Below are positions 62,751 to 64,000 of a stretch of 64,000 nt of DNA, piece after piece. The stretch is from CBDDLD01 sp965230605 (GTDB lineage: Bacteria; Bacteroidota; Bacteroidia; Flavobacteriales; Flavobacteriaceae). Numbering within the stretch: the first letter of the stretch is position 1; each line of letters opens with the position of its first letter. The DNA is taken from the NCBI GenBank assembly GCA_965230605.1, contig CBDDLD010000004.1, positions 992,001 to 1,056,000 on the forward strand, written 5' to 3'. The position numbers and the translations under genes are program-made. The notes below the pieces were generated by a model, which saw nothing but the letters and a program-made list of their open reading frames with translations, did not search any database and was not told the DNA's origin.

Positions 62751-63747
62751 TCCAGAAAAAGAAAACAATCAACTCTCAGTAGATCATTACCACAGGGTAA
62801 TAATCCCGGTATATATTCCCAATCTTTCTGAAGATTATTTTAAAGACGGATTAACCATATTCAAACTCTGTATAGAATCGTTATTAAAAACGATGCATTC
62901 TAAAACAAGAGTATCACTCATTGATAATGGTTGTTGCAAGGAAGTGCAAGACTACTTATCTGAATTGTACAACACTCAAAATGCCATAGACCAACTTCTG
63001 AACTCAAAAATTAATTTAGGAAAAGTTAATGCTATATACTCTGCAGTTAAAAGTAATCTAGAGCCTTTGATCACGATTTCAGATGCAGATGTGATGTTCT
63101 TACCCAATTGGCAGCAAGAGGTAGAAAAGGTTATAAGAGATTTTCCGGAGTGCGGTATGGTATCTCCTGTGCCAAGTAGTAAAGGGTATCGTAGTGAATT
63201 TGTAAATAGTACGGTTTATTACGGCGTGTTTAAAGGTAAGATAGCATTTAAAGATGTCATTAGCCCTGAAGGACTTATCAAATTCCAAGAAAGTATAGGA
63301 AGAGAGATGTATGATAAGATACATTTAGAAAAATATCTTACAGTATCTAATAAAGAACGCTCAGCAGTAATAGGGTGTGGGCACTTTGTGGCTACTATGA
63401 GGGCTGAAGTATTCAAAAGTAGTCCACCTGAAGTATGCCAACATAAAATTGTAGGTGGTAGTGAAAGCACCTATTTTGATGAGCCAAATGATGTAGGAGG
63501 CTTTTTGAGGTTGGCCACTTTAGATAATTATGCCTACCATCTTGGAAACCGATTCGAGCCCTGGATGAAGTTGAAAATGAATGAGATTGAGTCGGCAAAT
63601 ATTTCAGGGGAAATCCTTAATGAATTGCCAGAAGCTAGATCAATAGGTGCCTTCGGATATACAGTAGGGAAAGTTTTACGAAAACTACTTTTTAAGACCT
63701 TTAAAAAACAATATTTTAGTAGTAAAGGAATAAAATCGGCATATTAA
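62734..63747 (+). CDS. GT-A glycosyltransferase (GT2-like)
   Basis: The 337-residue protein begins inside the epimerase 3' end (17-nt overlap). A GT-A fold is suggested by RVIIPVYIPNL, VSLIDNGCC, INLGKVNAI and the metal-type motif SDADVMFLPNW near residue 117, followed by a GCGHFVATMRAEVF and DEPNDVGGFL region. The family is less typical than the other GT2s. Confidence 0.8.
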   Translation: MRIGVNPEKENNQLSVDHYHRVIIPVYIPNLSEDYFKDGLTIFKLCIESLLKTMHSKTRVSLIDNGCCKEVQDYLSELYNTQNAIDQLLNSKINLGKVNAIYSAVKSNLEPLITISDADVMFLPNWQQEVEKVIRDFPECGMVSPVPSSKGYRSEFVNSTVYYGVFKGKIAFKDVISPEGLIKFQESIGREMYDKIHLEKYLTVSNKERSAVIGCGHFVATMRAEVFKSSPPEVCQHKIVGGSESTYFDEPNDVGGFLRLATLDNYAYHLGNRFEPWMKLKMNEIESANISGEILNELPEARSIGAFGYTVGKVLRKLLFKTFKKQYFSSKGIKSAY

Positions 63748-64000
63748 TGGATAATACTGCCACGATCTTAGTGTCAAATATTGCGCTGCCGAGTTCAGCA
63801 ATAGGAAGCTGGACTACTAGGATTACCCGTCTCATTAATTCACGTCCCAATCTATTCACATATATATTTTCGCCTTCTCATACTTCTGAAGATAATCATA
63901 GTAAAAAACGGAAGTTCATTACCTGGTACAGGCCGTTACGAAGTATACAGTTAAAGAATTGGGTAGCTCGAGATTATCTTAAATCAATAAAAAGGGTGGC
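63747..64000 (+). CDS. Partial protein, probable further polysaccharide-locus gene
   Basis: The frame begins with an ATG overlapping the stop of the previous gene (TAATG) and stays open to the right edge (84 codons). The start reads ATILVSNIALPSSAIGSWTTRI, which resembles the N-terminal loop of some GT-B glycosyltransferases, but too little is present for a family call. Confidence 0.6.
   Translation, partial: MDNTATILVSNIALPSSAIGSWTTRITRLINSRPNLFTYIFSPSHTSEDNHSKKRKFITWYRPLRSIQLKNWVARDYLKSIKRV

Overview
The window reads as an A+T-rich chromosome segment of a marine-type member of the Flavobacteriaceae (Bacteroidota). Four things support this: repeated TAnnTTTG promoter boxes, a secreted subtilase with a type IX secretion sorting domain, flavobacterial families (bacillithiol BshC, tandem LysM proteins, FAS1 and spondin lipoproteins), and a polysaccharide locus with a sulfotransferase. 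The genus cannot be resolved by eye. I found no tRNA, rRNA, CRISPR array, insertion sequence or prophage.

Layout. 1-4.6 kb (minus strand): a secreted M14 peptidase followed by an M16 lipoprotein peptidase that runs off the left edge. 4.7-14.8 kb (plus): housekeeping genes bshC and guaA, a LysM/periplasmic-binding fusion, OsmC, a DUF922 protease, DUF3820, pyrG and yidC, closed by a strong terminator. 15-25.6 kb: surface and secreted proteins (two-FAS1 lipoprotein, MORN-like protein, subtilase, beta-propeller protein, two-spondin lipoprotein) mixed with mnmA, a nitronate monooxygenase-like enzyme, a MATE exporter and a PAP2 phosphatase. 25.6-31.3 kb: a lipid-linked sugar module on the minus strand (GT2, duplicated LAB_N protein, ArnT-like GT39), an epimerase, then MeaB and a DUF2911 protein. 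31.4-34.3 kb: an ECF sigma factor with a self-type promoter, a probable anti-sigma factor, and a very unusual repeat-rich DUF4097-like protein. 34.3-43.5 kb: an M23 peptidase, secA, DUF2795, a cobalamin adenosyltransferase, a LolD-like ATPase, a methyltransferase and an ABC-F protein. 43.5-64 kb: one long plus-strand surface-polysaccharide locus that continues past the right edge.

How the polysaccharide genes fit together. An outer-membrane export lipoprotein (Wza type) and a co-polymerase/tyrosine kinase (Wzc type) come first, then a small phosphoglycosyl transferase. A C6 dehydrogenase and a C4 epimerase should convert UDP-GlcNAc to UDP-GalNAcA. A Wzm/Wzt ABC transporter follows, then a sulfotransferase, a methyltransferase, a capsule-export-like protein, seven glycosyltransferases and an epimerase, plus the start of one more gene. 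I infer a sulfated, uronic-acid-containing surface glycan. The pairing of Wza/Wzc with Wzm/Wzt, with no flippase or polymerase in view, is the most interesting system-level feature. The sulfotransferase-to-capsule-like block (about 51.4-54.76 kb) is visibly more A+T-rich than what follows, which suggests a recently exchanged cassette.
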